A stretch of 37,088 bases of DNA from Burkholderiales bacterium (lineage in GTDB: Bacteria > Pseudomonadota > Gammaproteobacteria > Burkholderiales > Burkholderiaceae_C). Where the stretch lies: assembly GCA_003963005.1 (NCBI GenBank), contig RXJW01000053.1, positions 1 through 37,088 of the forward strand, read 5' to 3'. Shown here in pieces: positions 24,940 through 34,970 of the stretch. The stretch's first letter is position 1. The number at the start of each line of letters is the position of its first letter. The notes beneath the pieces are model-generated. The model worked only from the letters and a program-made list of their open reading frames with translations. It had not been told where the DNA came from and made no database searches. Position numbers and translations under genes: made by a program.

Positions 24940-25037
24940 TGGGCCGCTCCCGAGCCGGCCCGCGCAGGCGATGTACTTGCCGGTCGAACCGGCAGGTATC
25001 GCCGTCCCCTCGGGGGACCGGCCAAGGTACGCCTTGG
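24940..25037 (-). repeat. Cluster of hairpins in the lpxA-lpxB gap
   Basis: Four inverted repeats follow one another. GGGCCG/CGGCCC surround a 9-base loop near 24941-24961. TGCCGGT/ACCGGCA has a 3-base loop (24978-24994). GTCCCC/GGGGAC has a 3-base loop (25004-25018). CCAAGG/CCTTGG has a 4-base loop (25022-25037). No reading frame is convincing here. It may be a dispersed palindromic element, a partial terminator or an mRNA processing site; I recognise no named family. Confidence 0.6.
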
Positions 25038-25053
25038 ACGAGGGGCTTCACGA

Positions 25054-25842
25054 TCAGCGGACGATGCCGCGGGTGGAAGCGGCGAGGAAGGTGAGCATGG
25101 TGTCGATGTCGCCGTCCGCCGCGCCGCCGTCGCTGCCGCGAAGCGCCTCGATGGCCGCCTTGGCCTCGTCCAGCGTGTGGCCGCTGCGGTAGATCAGCTT
25201 GTACATCTGGCGGATGGTGCCGATGCGCTCGGGGCTGAAGTCGCGGCGCTTGAGGCCAACCACGTTCACCGCGCGCGCTGCCAGCGGGTTGCCGTCCACG
25301 GTCATGAAGGGCGGCACATCCTGCGCGACATGGGCCTGGAAGCCGATCATGGCGTGGTCGCCGATGCGCATGCGCTGCAGGATGCCGGTCAGGCCCCCGA
25401 TGGTGACGTGGTCACCCACGTGCACGTGGCCTGCGAGCGTGGCGCCATTGGCCAGCACGCACTCGTTGCCGATGACGACGTCGTGCGCCAGGTGGCAGTA
25501 CGCCATGATCCAGTTGTCGTGGCCGAGCGTCGTCTCGCCGCGGTCCTGCACGGTGCCGACGTTGAGCGTGCAGAACTCGCGGATGGTGTTGCGGTCGCCG
25601 ATGACGAGTGTCGTGGGCTCGCCGGCGTACTTCTTGTCCTGGTTCGCCGCGCCGATGGAGCTGAACTGGAAGAAGGTGTTGTCGCGGCCGATGGTCGTGT
25701 GCCCCTCGATGACGACATGCGGGCCGACCTTGGTGCCCGCGCCGATCTTCACGTGCGGGCCGATCAGCGAATACGCGCCGATGTCGACCGAGCTGTCCAG
25801 TTCGGCGGCCGGGTCGACGATGGCAGTGGGATGGATGGCCAT
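25054..25842 (-). CDS. lpxA: UDP-N-acetylglucosamine acyltransferase
   Basis: LpxA transfers a 3-hydroxyacyl chain from acyl carrier protein to UDP-GlcNAc, the first step of lipid A synthesis. The 262-residue product begins [19 protein letters not shown] and consists of hexapeptide repeats of the left-handed beta-helix, with the catalytic His in CHLAHD (His120). The C-terminus is helical ([20 protein letters not shown]). The start at 25842 gives the same length as the E. coli enzyme; upstream in-frame sequence overlaps fabZ and was rejected. It lies 11 bases after fabZ. Confidence 0.96.
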   Translation of the reverse strand: MAIHPTAIVDPAAELDSSVDIGAYSLIGPHVKIGAGTKVGPHVVIEGHTTIGRDNTFFQFSSIGAANQDKKYAGEPTTLVIGDRNTIREFCTLNVGTVQDRGETTLGHDNWIMAYCHLAHDVVIGNECVLANGATLAGHVHVGDHVTIGGLTGILQRMRIGDHAMIGFQAHVAQDVPPFMTVDGNPLAARAVNVVGLKRRDFSPERIGTIRQMYKLIYRSGHTLDEAKAAIEALRGSDGGAADGDIDTMLTFLAASTRGIVR

Positions 25843-25853
25843 CGCGCGCGCCC

Positions 25854-26315
25854 TCAAGCGTCGATACGGCGCATGGTGCACATGAGTTCCGCCTCGGCCG
25901 CCACCTGCTCGCCCACCAGCGCGCGCGCGGCGAACTTGTAGATACCGGCCTTGGCGCGGCCCAACGTCACTTCCAGCACCAGCTGGTCACCCGGCTCGAC
26001 CGGGCGCTTGAAGCGGGCCCCGTCGATGCCGGCGAAGTACACGACCGACTTCTCGTCCAGCACGATGTCCATCGTCTCGATCGCCAGCAGCGTGGCCGCC
26101 TGGGCCAGCGCTTCGAGCACCAGCACGCCGGGCATCACCGGGCGGTGCGGGAAGTGGCCCATGAAGAAGGGCTCGTTGATCGACACGTTCTTGATCGCAC
26201 GGATGCGCTCGCCCTTGACGAGCTCCACCACACGGTCCACCAGCAGGATCGGGTAGCGATGCGGCAGGCGCTTGAGGATGTCGTGGATGTCCATCGTGAT
26301 CGTGTCGGTCGTCAT
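25854..26315 (-). CDS. fabZ: 3-hydroxyacyl-ACP dehydratase
   Basis: FabZ dehydrates 3-hydroxyacyl-ACP in fatty acid synthesis and competes with LpxA and LpxD for the same substrate. The 153-residue hot-dog-fold product has [16 protein letters not shown], the catalytic [27 protein letters not shown] segment with its active-site His and Glu, and [20 protein letters not shown]. Its ATG overlaps the lpxD stop as ATGA; an ATG seven codons later is an alternative. Confidence 0.97.
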   Translation of the reverse strand: MTTDTITMDIHDILKRLPHRYPILLVDRVVELVKGERIRAIKNVSINEPFFMGHFPHRPVMPGVLVLEALAQAATLLAIETMDIVLDEKSVVYFAGIDGARFKRPVEPGDQLVLEVTLGRAKAGIYKFAARALVGEQVAAEAELMCTMRRIDA

Positions 26316-27340
26316 TTTTTCTCAAGCGCGCGGATGCGCTCCCGGAGGGTGTGGAGCTGGCGAAGCGTGGCGGCATTCTTCTGCCAGCTGGCATTGTCTT
26401 CAAAGGGGTGCGGGCCGCTGTACACGCCCGGCTCGGTGATGCTGCGCGTGATGGTGGTGGCGGCGGAGATGTGCACGCCATCCACCAGCGTCAGGTGGCC
26501 GATGATGTTGGCCGCGCCGCCGATCGTGCAGTTCGCGCCGATGCGCGTGGAGCCCGCGACGGCCGCGCAGCCGGCCATCGCGGTGTTGCGGCCGATGTGC
26601 ACGTTGTGCGCGATCTGGATCAGGTTGTCGAGCTTGACGCCGTCCTCGATGACGGTGTCGGCCAGCGCACCGCGGTCGATGCAGGTGTTGGCCCCGATCT
26701 CGACGTCGTCGCCGATCGTGACGTTGCCGAGCTGCTCGATCTTCACGTAGCCGCTCTTGCTCGGCGCGAGGCCGAAGCCGTCGGCTCCGATGACCACGCC
26801 GCTGTGCACCAGGCCGCGTGCACCGATGCGGCAGCCGTAGCCGAGCACCACGCGGGATGCGAGGCGCGTGTCCTCGCCGACCTGCGCCCCCCGCTCGACG
26901 ACGCAGTGGGCGCCGATGCGGGCGCGGTCGCCGATGACGGCACCGTCCTCGATCACCGCGAGCGGCCCGATCTCGACACCCTGCCCCAGGCGCGCCAGCG
27001 GCGAGACGATGGCACTCGGGTGCACACCCACCGACGGCGCTGGTCGCGTGCGGCGGGCCCACCACTGCGTGAGGCGGGCGAAGTAGAGGTAGGGGTCCGG
27101 CGTGACGATGGTCGCAGCGCGAGCGGCAGCCACCTCGGCGTGAGCCGGCGACACGATGACACACGCCGCCCGCGTCGTGCCCAGCTGCGACTGGTAGCGC
27201 GGGTTGGCGAGGAAGCTGATGCAGTCGCCGTCGGCCTCATCCAGCGGCGCGATGCGGCTGATCCGGATGTCGGACCCACCAAGCAAATCGCCGCCCAGGG
27301 CGGCGATCAGCTCGGAGAGCGCGACGGGCGTCGAGCTCAT
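26312..27340 (-). CDS. lpxD: UDP-3-O-acylglucosamine N-acyltransferase
   Basis: LpxD adds the second, N-linked hydroxyacyl chain in lipid A synthesis. The 342-residue product has the N-terminal uridine-binding domain ([14 protein letters not shown]), a long left-handed beta-helix of hexapeptide repeats, [10 protein letters not shown], the catalytic [10 protein letters not shown] segment and a C-terminal helix. It lies 13 bases after skp and overlaps fabZ by four bases. Confidence 0.97.
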   Translation of the reverse strand: MSSTPVALSELIAALGGDLLGGSDIRISRIAPLDEADGDCISFLANPRYQSQLGTTRAACVIVSPAHAEVAAARAATIVTPDPYLYFARLTQWWARRTRPAPSVGVHPSAIVSPLARLGQGVEIGPLAVIEDGAVIGDRARIGAHCVVERGAQVGEDTRLASRVVLGYGCRIGARGLVHSGVVIGADGFGLAPSKSGYVKIEQLGNVTIGDDVEIGANTCIDRGALADTVIEDGVKLDNLIQIAHNVHIGRNTAMAGCAAVAGSTRIGANCTIGGAANIIGHLTLVDGVHISAATTITRSITEPGVYSGPHPFEDNASWQKNAATLRQLHTLRERIRALEKK

Positions 27341-27353
27341 GATGCGGCGCGAC

Positions 27354-27863
27354 TTACTTCTGCGCGTTCAACGCGTCGATCACCTTCTTGGTGATATCCA
27401 CGCGCGGGCTGAAGTGGATCGCGTCCTGGAGGATCAGGTCGTACTTCTCGGCGTCGAAGATCTGCTTGATGACCTTGTTGGCCTTCTCGACCACGGCCGA
27501 CAGCTCTTCGTTCTTGCGCTGCGTCAGGTCTTCCTGCCACTCGCGGCGCTTGCGCTGCAGGTCACGTTCCTGCTCGACGACGTCGCGCTGGCGGCGATTG
27601 CGCTCGTTCTCGGACAGCGTCGGGGCGTCCTTTTCAAGCTTTTCGGCGGCTGCGCGGAGCTTGGTTTCCAGGTCGCGCAGGTCCTTCTCGCGCTTGCCGA
27701 ATTCGGCTTCGAGCTTGGCTTGCGCAGTCTTGGCCAGGTTGGCCTCACGCAGCACGCGCTCGCTGTTGACGTAGCCGATCTTCAGTTCCTGGGCTTGCAC
27801 GGCCGAAGTGGCCACCACCATCGAAGCGGCCAGAGCCACCGATTGCAAGAGCTTGCTCATCAT
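27354..27863 (-). CDS. skp: Periplasmic chaperone Skp (OmpH)
   Basis: Skp is a trimeric periplasmic chaperone that holds unfolded outer-membrane proteins before BamA inserts them. The 169-residue product has a signal peptide ([24 protein letters not shown], cleavage before QE) and the [12 protein letters not shown] strand. A long charged coiled coil follows, then [24 protein letters not shown]. Its start codon shares one base with the bamA stop; a second ATG follows directly. Confidence 0.95.
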   Translation of the reverse strand: MMSKLLQSVALAASMVVATSAVQAQELKIGYVNSERVLREANLAKTAQAKLEAEFGKREKDLRDLETKLRAAAEKLEKDAPTLSENERNRRQRDVVEQERDLQRKRREWQEDLTQRKNEELSAVVEKANKVIKQIFDAEKYDLILQDAIHFSPRVDITKKVIDALNAQK

Positions 27864-30190
27864 CAGAATGCAGTCCCGATCTGGAATTGGAATTTCTCGA
27901 TTCTATCCGTGCGTTGTTTGCGGATAGGTTTGCCGTAGCTCAGTCGCAAGGGACCCATCGGTGAGATCCAGGACAGGCCCACGCCCGCCGAGACGCGCAA
28001 GGTCTCCAGGTTGACCTTCTCCACCGTGTTGCTGCCCCACACGTTGCCGGCGTCCATGAAGCCGAAGATGCGGAAGCTCTTGTCGTTGCCGCTGCCGGGC
28101 ACCGGCAGATAGAGCTCGGCATTGGTGTTGAAGCGGCGGTTGCCGCCGCTGTAGGAGCCGGTCACGTCGACCGGGCCGAGCGAGCCGGCCTCGAAGACGC
28201 GCACCGAGCCGAGGCCGCCGCCGTAGAAGTTCTTGAAGATCGGATAGGGCTTGCCACCCAGGCCCACACCCCAGCCGAGTTCGCTGTTGACGCCCAGCGT
28301 GATCTTGTTCGTGATCTCGAAATACTGCTGGTACTGCAGGTTGATGCGGGCGTACTGGGCATCGCCAAAGGTGCTGGCCTCGACGTTGACGCGCTGGTAC
28401 TTGCCCTTCATCGGCGAGAGCACGCTGTCGCGGCTGTCGCGCTGCCAGCCGATGGTCAGCGGCACCGAGTTGCTGCGTTGACCGAACTGGTTGGCGAACA
28501 GGAAGTAGCTGTTGGGCAGGCCCTTGGACGTGGTGATCGTCGTCTGCTCGTAGCCGATGCCGAAGAACACGGTGTCGACTTCCGAAAACGGCACGCCGAA
28601 GCGGATCGCGCCGCCCTTGGTGACGTACTGGTACTCCTCGCCCAGCGTGTTGATCGGTCGGGTCGTCCGGTAGAAGACGTCGATGGCGCGCGACACGCCA
28701 TCCACCGTGAAGTACGGGTCGACCGTGCTGACCTGCAACTGCCGGCCGGTGCGCGCCGTGGCCACGTCGATGCCCAGGTAATTGCCGGAGCCGAACACGT
28801 TGTCCTGGCGGATCGAGCCCGTGAAGGACAGCTTGGTCTGGCTGGAGTAACCCGCACCGACGGTGATGGCGCCCGTCGGGCGCTCGGCGACCGTCAGGAT
28901 GACATCGACCTGGTCCTGGGCGCCCGGCACCTCCTGGGTGTCGATGTTGACTTCCTTGTCCTTGAAGTAGCCCAGGCGCTCCACGCGGTCACGCGAGGCC
29001 TTGATCTTCTGGCCGTCGTACCAGGCGGCCTCGAACTGGCGGAACTCGCGGCGGATGACTTCGTCGCGCGTGCGCGAGTTGCCGGAGATGATGACCTTGC
29101 GAACGTAGACGCGGCGCTGCGGCTCGGCCACGAAGGTCACGACCACCTGGCCGGTTTCCCGGTCGATCTCGGGGCGGCTGTCCACGCGGGCGAAGGCATA
29201 GCCGTAGCTGCCGAAGAGGTCGTTGAAGGCACGGGTCGTCGTCGCGACGGCTTCACCCTGGTAGGCCTGGCCGGGCTTCAGGAAGACGAGGTGCTTGAAG
29301 TCTTCCTCGCGGCCCAGGTAGTCACCTTCGAGCTTGATGCCGGTCACGGTGTAGGGCTGGCCTTCGCTGACGGTGATGGCGATGCTGATGCTCTGCTTGT
29401 CCGGCGAGATCGTGACCTGCGTGGACGTGACGTTGAACTCGAGGTAGCCGCGGTTGAGGTAGTAGCTGCGGATGGTTTCGAGGTCGGCGTTGAGCTTGGA
29501 GCGCGAGTAGCGGTCCGTCTTGGTGTACCAGGTCAACCAGCCGGTCGTCGTCTGTTCGAGCAGACCCAACAGCGTGCTCTCGGAGAACACCTTGCTGCCA
29601 AGGATGCGGATCTCGGCAATCTTGGCCGGTTCGCCCTCGGTCACGTTGAAGCTGACGTTGACGCGGTTGCGCTCGATCGGCGTGATGGTGGTCGTGACCT
29701 CGGCGCCGTACAGGCTGCGGGTGAGGTACTGGCGCTTGAGTTCCTGTTCGGCGCGGTCGGCCAGGGCCTTGTCGAAGGGCTTGCCCTCACCGATGCCGAC
29801 GTCCTTCAGCGACTTGGTCAGCGCCTCGGTGTCGAACTCCTTCAGGCCGATGAAGTTGACGTTGGCGATGATGGGCCGTTCGTCGATGACGACGACGACC
29901 GCATTGCCTTCGATGTTGATCCGCACGTCCTTGAACAGACCGGTGGCGAACAGCGCGCGCAGGGCGGCAGCGCCCTTTTCGTCGTTGTAGGTGTCGCCGA
30001 TGCGGAAGGGCAGCGAGGCGAACACGGTACCGGGGTCAGTGCGCTGCAGGCCCTCGACGCGGATGTCCTTCAGCACGAAGGGGTCGACGGCCCAGGCCAG
30101 CCCCGACTGGAACAAGCCCGCGATGGCCGTCGCCAGCAAGCCGAGGCGGAAGGGGCGACGCTTCGCTCCCGAACAGAAAGAAAAGGACAT
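27863..30190 (-). CDS. bamA: Outer membrane protein assembly factor BamA
   Basis: BamA is the central barrel of the BAM complex, which folds beta-barrel proteins into the outer membrane. The 775-residue product has a signal peptide ending near LAWA, five POTRA domains (from FVLKDIRVEGLQRTDPGTVF to the VILTVAERPTGAITVGAGYS junction) and a 16-strand barrel ending in the aromatic QFQIGTAF. The conserved L6-loop motif VRGF/VRGY reads VRVF here (GLGSVRVFEAGSLGP), a Gly-to-Val change in a nearly invariant position. It lies 15 bases after rseP and is followed by skp. Confidence 0.97.
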   Translation of the reverse strand: MSFSFCSGAKRRPFRLGLLATAIAGLFQSGLAWAVDPFVLKDIRVEGLQRTDPGTVFASLPFRIGDTYNDEKGAAALRALFATGLFKDVRINIEGNAVVVVIDERPIIANVNFIGLKEFDTEALTKSLKDVGIGEGKPFDKALADRAEQELKRQYLTRSLYGAEVTTTITPIERNRVNVSFNVTEGEPAKIAEIRILGSKVFSESTLLGLLEQTTTGWLTWYTKTDRYSRSKLNADLETIRSYYLNRGYLEFNVTSTQVTISPDKQSISIAITVSEGQPYTVTGIKLEGDYLGREEDFKHLVFLKPGQAYQGEAVATTTRAFNDLFGSYGYAFARVDSRPEIDRETGQVVVTFVAEPQRRVYVRKVIISGNSRTRDEVIRREFRQFEAAWYDGQKIKASRDRVERLGYFKDKEVNIDTQEVPGAQDQVDVILTVAERPTGAITVGAGYSSQTKLSFTGSIRQDNVFGSGNYLGIDVATARTGRQLQVSTVDPYFTVDGVSRAIDVFYRTTRPINTLGEEYQYVTKGGAIRFGVPFSEVDTVFFGIGYEQTTITTSKGLPNSYFLFANQFGQRSNSVPLTIGWQRDSRDSVLSPMKGKYQRVNVEASTFGDAQYARINLQYQQYFEITNKITLGVNSELGWGVGLGGKPYPIFKNFYGGGLGSVRVFEAGSLGPVDVTGSYSGGNRRFNTNAELYLPVPGSGNDKSFRIFGFMDAGNVWGSNTVEKVNLETLRVSAGVGLSWISPMGPLRLSYGKPIRKQRTDRIEKFQFQIGTAF

Positions 30191-30205
30191 GGGGACCGGG
30201 GAGTG

Positions 30206-31567
30206 TCAGTGCCAGCCCGCGAAGCGGGTGACGTCGTTGGAAAGGGCCAAGGCCATCATCAGCATCAGGACCAGCGCACCAGCGCGCTGCAGTTGCCGTT
30301 GCCACCATTCGGAGACGGGGCGGCCACTCAAACCCTCAAAAAGATGATACATGAGGTGCCCGCCGTCGAGCATCGGCAGCGGCAGCAGGTTCAGCACCGC
30401 CAGGCTCAGGGAGATCTTGGCGAGGAAGTCGAGATAGGGCGCCAGGCCGGCCTGCGCGGACTGGCCCGCGTAGTCCGCGATGGTGAGCGGGCCGCTGAGG
30501 TTCTTGATCGAGGCCTCCCCGATCAGCATGCGGCCGAGCAGCCTGACCGTCGTCGCGGCCATGTCCCAGCTCTGCTCGATGCCGTGCCACAGGCCGTCGA
30601 TCAGGCCATAGCGAACGAACACCCGCTCGGGCGGGGAGCCCACGCCGATCTCGAGCCGGGCGATCTGGCGCCCCCCCTCCTCCACGAGCCGCGGCACGGG
30701 CGTGAGTTCAAGGACCTGCCCGGCACGCTCCACCTGCCACACCATCGCCCGAGGCGCATCGCCGTCGCGGGAACGACGGATGGCGTCGCGCAGGAAGCCG
30801 GCATCGGGTACCGGCCGGCCATCGATGGTCAGCACGCGGTCGCCGGCCCGCAGTCCGGCCACGGCCCCCGCGCCGCCCGGCGTGACCTGGCGGATCAACG
30901 GTTCAGCCAAAGGCGCCAGGCCGATGTCCTGCATGAGGCTGGCATCCGGGGCACGGCCAGCCAAGCGGTCGGTCTCGATCTGCACGCTGCGGGCGCTGTG
31001 GCCGCCTGACGCCTCGACGGACAGGTGCAGCGGCTCGCCCAGGGCCTGGGCCCGGGCGACGGCCGATTGCAGGTCGATCATCGACGCAACGTCCTGCCAC
31101 GCTTGGCCGTCGGCAGAGACAGCCTTCACGGCGTCACCGGGCAGCAAACCGGCGCGTTCAGCCAGCGAGCCCGACGGCGGCGTGCCGACGACAGCCTTGG
31201 GCACATCGCTGCCCAACCACGCGACCGCGGCAAACAGCAAGACCGCCAGCACCCAGTTCGCGGCCGGCCCTGCGGCGACGATGGCCGCGCGCTGGCGCAA
31301 GGGCCGCTGGTTGAAGGCCTGCTCACGTTCGTGCGGAGCCACCAACCCGTCGCGCTCGTCCAGCATCTTCACGTAGCCGCCCAATGGCAAGGCGCTCAAC
31401 GTGAACTCGGTGCCACTGCGACCGACGCGCCGCCACAGCACGCGGCCGAAGCCGATCGAGAAGCGCAGCACCTTGACCCCGCAGGCCCGCGCGACGCGGT
31501 AGTGGCCCCATTCGTGGACGGCAATCAGCAGGCCCAGCGCGGCGAGGAAGGCGAGGATCGTGGTCAC
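30206..31567 (-). CDS. rseP: Site-2 protease RseP
   Basis: RseP is an inner-membrane zinc metalloprotease that cleaves the anti-sigma factor of the envelope stress response and signal-peptide remnants. The 453-residue product has HEWGH in the first membrane helix, GFGRVLWRR and LGGYVKML. Two PDZ domains follow (about 105-190 and 215-300), then NLLPLPMLDGGHLMYHL with the third zinc ligand. It starts with GTG overlapping the dxr stop as GTGA. Confidence 0.96.
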   Translation of the reverse strand: MTTILAFLAALGLLIAVHEWGHYRVARACGVKVLRFSIGFGRVLWRRVGRSGTEFTLSALPLGGYVKMLDERDGLVAPHEREQAFNQRPLRQRAAIVAAGPAANWVLAVLLFAAVAWLGSDVPKAVVGTPPSGSLAERAGLLPGDAVKAVSADGQAWQDVASMIDLQSAVARAQALGEPLHLSVEASGGHSARSVQIETDRLAGRAPDASLMQDIGLAPLAEPLIRQVTPGGAGAVAGLRAGDRVLTIDGRPVPDAGFLRDAIRRSRDGDAPRAMVWQVERAGQVLELTPVPRLVEEGGRQIARLEIGVGSPPERVFVRYGLIDGLWHGIEQSWDMAATTVRLLGRMLIGEASIKNLSGPLTIADYAGQSAQAGLAPYLDFLAKISLSLAVLNLLPLPMLDGGHLMYHLFEGLSGRPVSEWWQRQLQRAGALVLMLMMALALSNDVTRFAGWH

Positions 31568-32742
31568 GGCTGTCGGGCGGCCAGGGTGCGGGCGTGTTCG
31601 CGGGTGCGGGCGTCGAGGTCGAGCAGTGCCTCGATGCTGCTGCAGTCACCCGGCTGAACGTCGGCCAGGCACTGTGAGTTGACGGCATGGATGCGATCGA
31701 AGCGCAGCCGGCCGTTCAGGAAGGCGTCCACAGCGACCTCGTTGGCCGCATTCAGCACCGTCGTGCTGCCTTCCGGCGCACGCAGCGCCTGCCATGACAG
31801 ATGCAGGCCGGGGAAACGCACGGCATCGGCCTCCTCGAAGCTCAGGCCGGGCGTGGTGAGCAGGTCCAGGCGGCTCGCGCCCGAGGTGATGCGCTCGGGG
31901 AAGGACAGCCCGTAGGCAATCGGCACCCGCATGTCGGGGGTGCCGAGCTGGGCGAGCACCGACTGGTCGCGGCAGACCACCATCGAGTGGATGATGCTCT
32001 GCGGATGGATGACGACGCGGATCTGCTCCGGTGTGAGGTTGAACAGCCAGCGCGCCTCGATGACTTCAAGCGCCTTGTTCATCATCGTGGCCGAGTCGAC
32101 CGAGATCTTGCGGCCCATGACCCAGTTCGGGTGGGCACAGGCCTGGTCGGGGGTCACGTCGGCGAGCGTCCGGGGGTCGCGCGTGCGGAAGGGGCCACCG
32201 GAGGCGGTCAGCACGATGTGGTCGATGCGCTGGGCCCAGGCACTGCGGTCTTCCGGCAGGCATTGGAAGATGGCGGAGTGTTCGCTGTCGATGGGCAGCA
32301 AGGTGGCGCCACCGGCCTGCACGGCCTGCATGAACAGCGCACCACCGACGACGATGGCTTCCTTGTTGGCCAGCAGCAGCCGCTTGCCGGCACGCGCGGC
32401 GGCGATGGCGGGTGCCAGGCCGGCGGCCCCGACGATGGCGGCCATCACCGTGTCCACGTCCGGATGCGCGGCAATCTCCGCGAGCTTGTCGGCGCCGTCG
32501 AGCACCTGCGTCGCGCTGCCGGCTTCGCGCAGCCTCTCGCGCAACTGGGCGGCGGCCTCACGGGCCGGCATCACGGCGAAGCGCGGCTGCCAGGTCAGGC
32601 ACTGCGCGAGCAGGTCGTCGACCCGGCTCATGGCGCTCAAGGCCACGACCTCATAGCGGTCCGGGTGGCGGGCGATGACGTCCAGCGTGTTGACGCCGAT
32701 GGACCCGGTCGAGCCGAGGACGCAGACGCGTTGGCGCTTCAT
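31564..32742 (-). CDS. dxr: 1-deoxy-D-xylulose-5-phosphate reductoisomerase
   Basis: Dxr makes 2-C-methylerythritol 4-phosphate, the committed step of the MEP isoprenoid pathway. The 392-residue product starts MKRQRVCVLGSTGSIGVNTLDV (NADPH-binding GSTGSIG). It also carries LLANKEAIVVGG, PIDSEHSAIFQCL, TASGGPFRT, HPNWVMGRKISVDSATMMNKALE-type sequence and NAANEVAVDAFL. It overlaps cdsA upstream and rseP downstream by four bases each. Confidence 0.97.
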   Translation of the reverse strand: MKRQRVCVLGSTGSIGVNTLDVIARHPDRYEVVALSAMSRVDDLLAQCLTWQPRFAVMPAREAAAQLRERLREAGSATQVLDGADKLAEIAAHPDVDTVMAAIVGAAGLAPAIAAARAGKRLLLANKEAIVVGGALFMQAVQAGGATLLPIDSEHSAIFQCLPEDRSAWAQRIDHIVLTASGGPFRTRDPRTLADVTPDQACAHPNWVMGRKISVDSATMMNKALEVIEARWLFNLTPEQIRVVIHPQSIIHSMVVCRDQSVLAQLGTPDMRVPIAYGLSFPERITSGASRLDLLTTPGLSFEEADAVRFPGLHLSWQALRAPEGSTTVLNAANEVAVDAFLNGRLRFDRIHAVNSQCLADVQPGDCSSIEALLDLDARTREHARTLAARQP

Positions 32743-33575
32743 AGGCTGATGAGCGCCAGGGCCAGCGGGAACACCGGCAGCAGCGCATCGATGCGGTCGA
32801 GCACGCCGCCGTGCCCCGGCAGCAGGTGGCTGCTGTCCTTGGCACCGGCAGCCCGCTTGACCAGGGATTCGAACAGGTCGCCCACGACGCTCATCGCGCC
32901 GAGGAAGACGACCGCCAGCAGCGACACCACGCCGTGGCGCTGCACGAGCAGGGTGAAGAGGCTGGGCGAGTCCACCGACAGGTGCACGTCGATGGCGTGC
33001 ACCCAGGTCACGCCGAGCAGCAGCACACCGGCCATGCCGCCCCAGACACCTTCCCAGCTCTTGCCGGGGCTGATGGCCGGCGCGAGCTTGCGCCGGCCGA
33101 AGGCGCGGCCGCAGAAGTAGGCCGCGATGTCAGCCATCCACACCAGGCAGAACACCGACAAGATGAAATTGATGCCGTGGACCTTGGCCTGCACGATGGC
33201 CAGCCAAGCGCCCCAGAGCAGCAATGCGCCCAGCGCAAGGCGCCCCCCCCGGGCGATGCGCGGCCAACCCGCCGGGCCGGCGCGCAGCGCATAGGCGCCG
33301 CCCAGCACCCAGGCCAGGCTGGCCAGGAACCAGACCCAGGCCGGTGGTGCATGCAGGCCGCCCAGCAGCAGCGTCCAGACGCAGGCCAGCGCCAAGGCCA
33401 CACCCGCAGCCAGCGCCCCGGTGCCGGGCAAGCCGTTGAGGCGGGACCACTCCCAGCCCGCCGCGCCCATCATCGCAACCGTCACCCAGGCAAACGGCCA
33501 TGGCGAGGTCTGGAACAGCGCCGGCAGCAGGATGACCAGCAGGACGACGGCGGTGATGATGCGGGTCTTGAGCAT
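32739..33575 (-). CDS. cdsA: Phosphatidate cytidylyltransferase
   Basis: CdsA makes CDP-diacylglycerol, the precursor of bacterial phospholipids, in the inner membrane. The 278-residue product has about eight hydrophobic segments and the family signature SVVGDLFESLVKRAAGAKDSSHLLPGHGGVLDRID near the C-terminus, with ADIAAYFCGRAFGRRKL and SPGKSWEG before it. It starts 27 bases after uppS and overlaps dxr as ATGA. Confidence 0.96.
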   Translation of the reverse strand: MLKTRIITAVVLLVILLPALFQTSPWPFAWVTVAMMGAAGWEWSRLNGLPGTGALAAGVALALACVWTLLLGGLHAPPAWVWFLASLAWVLGGAYALRAGPAGWPRIARGGRLALGALLLWGAWLAIVQAKVHGINFILSVFCLVWMADIAAYFCGRAFGRRKLAPAISPGKSWEGVWGGMAGVLLLGVTWVHAIDVHLSVDSPSLFTLLVQRHGVVSLLAVVFLGAMSVVGDLFESLVKRAAGAKDSSHLLPGHGGVLDRIDALLPVFPLALALISL

Positions 33576-33602
33576 GGCGCGGGCCGGTTCGGTCGACGCA
33601 GC

Positions 33603-34343
33603 TCAGGCCGCGATGGGAGTTTCCTTGACGCCGCCGAAGCGACGGTCGCGCTCGTGGAAGGCGGCAATCGCCGCATCCAGTTCACGCTCGCCGAACTCGG
33701 GCCAGAGGCAGTCCGAGAAGACGAATTCGGTGTACGCCGCCTGCCACAGCAGGAAGTTGCTGATGCGCACTTCGCCACCGGTGCGGATGAAGAGGTCCGG
33801 GTCGGGCGCATAGCTCATCGCCATGAACTCAGACAGCCGGGCCTCGGTCAGCTCCTCGGGCTTGAGGCCGGCGGCCATCGCCTTGCGGGCAGCCTGCACG
33901 ATGTCCCAGCGGCCACCGTAGTTGAAGGCGACATTCAGGGTGAGGCGGGTGTTGTGCGCGGTGCTGCTCTCGGCCTCGTTCCAGGCGTTGCGCAGCTTGT
34001 CCGACACCGTGTCGCGGTCGCCGACGATGCGGATGCGCACCCCCATCGCGCCCATCTTGGCCAGATACCGGCTCACGGCCGCCAGCACCAGGCCCATCAG
34101 CCCCGACACCTCGTCGCTCGGCCGCTTCCAGTTTTCGCTGGAGAACGCGAAGACGGTGAGGTACTCGATGTCGCGGTCGATGCAGGCCTGGACGACCTTG
34201 ACGAGGCTGTCCACCCCGGCCTTGTGGCCGAAGAAGCGCGGCAGGAAGCGCTTCTTGGCCCAGCGGCCGTTGCCATCCATGACGATGGCGACATGGCGCG
34301 GCGGCGCCGGACGATCTTGCGTCACGACAGGCCGCGCGCTCAA
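33603..34343 (-). CDS. uppS: Undecaprenyl diphosphate synthase (cis-prenyltransferase)
   Basis: UppS makes the C55 lipid carrier precursor for peptidoglycan and O-antigen. The 246-residue product has [16 protein letters not shown] (catalytic Asp23), [35 protein letters not shown] and the C-terminal [19 protein letters not shown] with FSDCLWPEF. The first possible start is TTG at 34343, overlapping the frr stop as TTGA. A GTG at 34325 is the alternative; no ATG occurs before the active-site motif. Confidence 0.96.
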   Translation of the reverse strand: MSARPVVTQDRPAPPRHVAIVMDGNGRWAKKRFLPRFFGHKAGVDSLVKVVQACIDRDIEYLTVFAFSSENWKRPSDEVSGLMGLVLAAVSRYLAKMGAMGVRIRIVGDRDTVSDKLRNAWNEAESSTAHNTRLTLNVAFNYGGRWDIVQAARKAMAAGLKPEELTEARLSEFMAMSYAPDPDLFIRTGGEVRISNFLLWQAAYTEFVFSDCLWPEFGERELDAAIAAFHERDRRFGGVKETPIAA

Positions 34344-34900
34344 ACCGCCATGATCTCGGCTTCCTTGGCCGAGATCAGCTTGTCGATCTCGGCGATCACG
34401 CGGTCAGTCAGCTTCTGCACGTCGTCGAGGCTGCGACGCTCGTCGTCCTCGCCGATTTCCTTGTCCTTGAGCAGCTTCTTGGCCTGCTCGTTGGCATCGC
34501 GGCGCAGGTTGCGCACGGCGACCTTGGCGTCTTCGCCGGCGTTGCGCACGACCTTGGTCAGGTCGCGGCGGCGCTCTTCGGTCAGCGGCGGCATCGGCAC
34601 GCGGATCAAGTCACCTTGGGCGGAGGGGTTCAGGCCGAGGTCGCTCTCGCGGATGGCCTTCTCGATCTTGGCGCCCATGCCCTTTTCCCAGGGCTGAACG
34701 GAGATGGTGCGGGCATCGAGCAGCGTGACGTTGGCCACCTGGCTGATCGGCACCTGCGAACCGTAGTAGTCGACGCTGACCTGGTCGAGGATGCCGGGGT
34801 GGGCGCGGCCGGTGCGGATCTTCTGCAGTTCGCCCTTGAGCGCCTCGACGGACTTGCTCATCTTGGCTTCGGCGTTCTTCTTGATGTCAGCTGTGCTCAT
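34340..34900 (-). CDS. frr: Ribosome recycling factor
   Basis: RRF splits post-termination ribosomes together with EF-G. The 186-residue product has the normal length and motifs: [77 protein letters not shown] and a C-terminal three-helix bundle. It lies 70 bases after pyrH and overlaps uppS. Confidence 0.97.
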   Translation of the reverse strand: MSTADIKKNAEAKMSKSVEALKGELQKIRTGRAHPGILDQVSVDYYGSQVPISQVANVTLLDARTISVQPWEKGMGAKIEKAIRESDLGLNPSAQGDLIRVPMPPLTEERRRDLTKVVRNAGEDAKVAVRNLRRDANEQAKKLLKDKEIGEDDERRSLDDVQKLTDRVIAEIDKLISAKEAEIMAV

Positions 34901-34970
34901 GATCTCTACCTTGTTTCATTCGCGGGAAAGACCGCCCGCGCGAAGCGAGCAGCGCTGTCCCCAAACAGAC

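Noticed and set aside
28478..31009. Plus-strand open frame of over 800 codons opposite bamA and rseP
   Set aside because: Antisense shadow of two well-identified genes with third-position GC bias.
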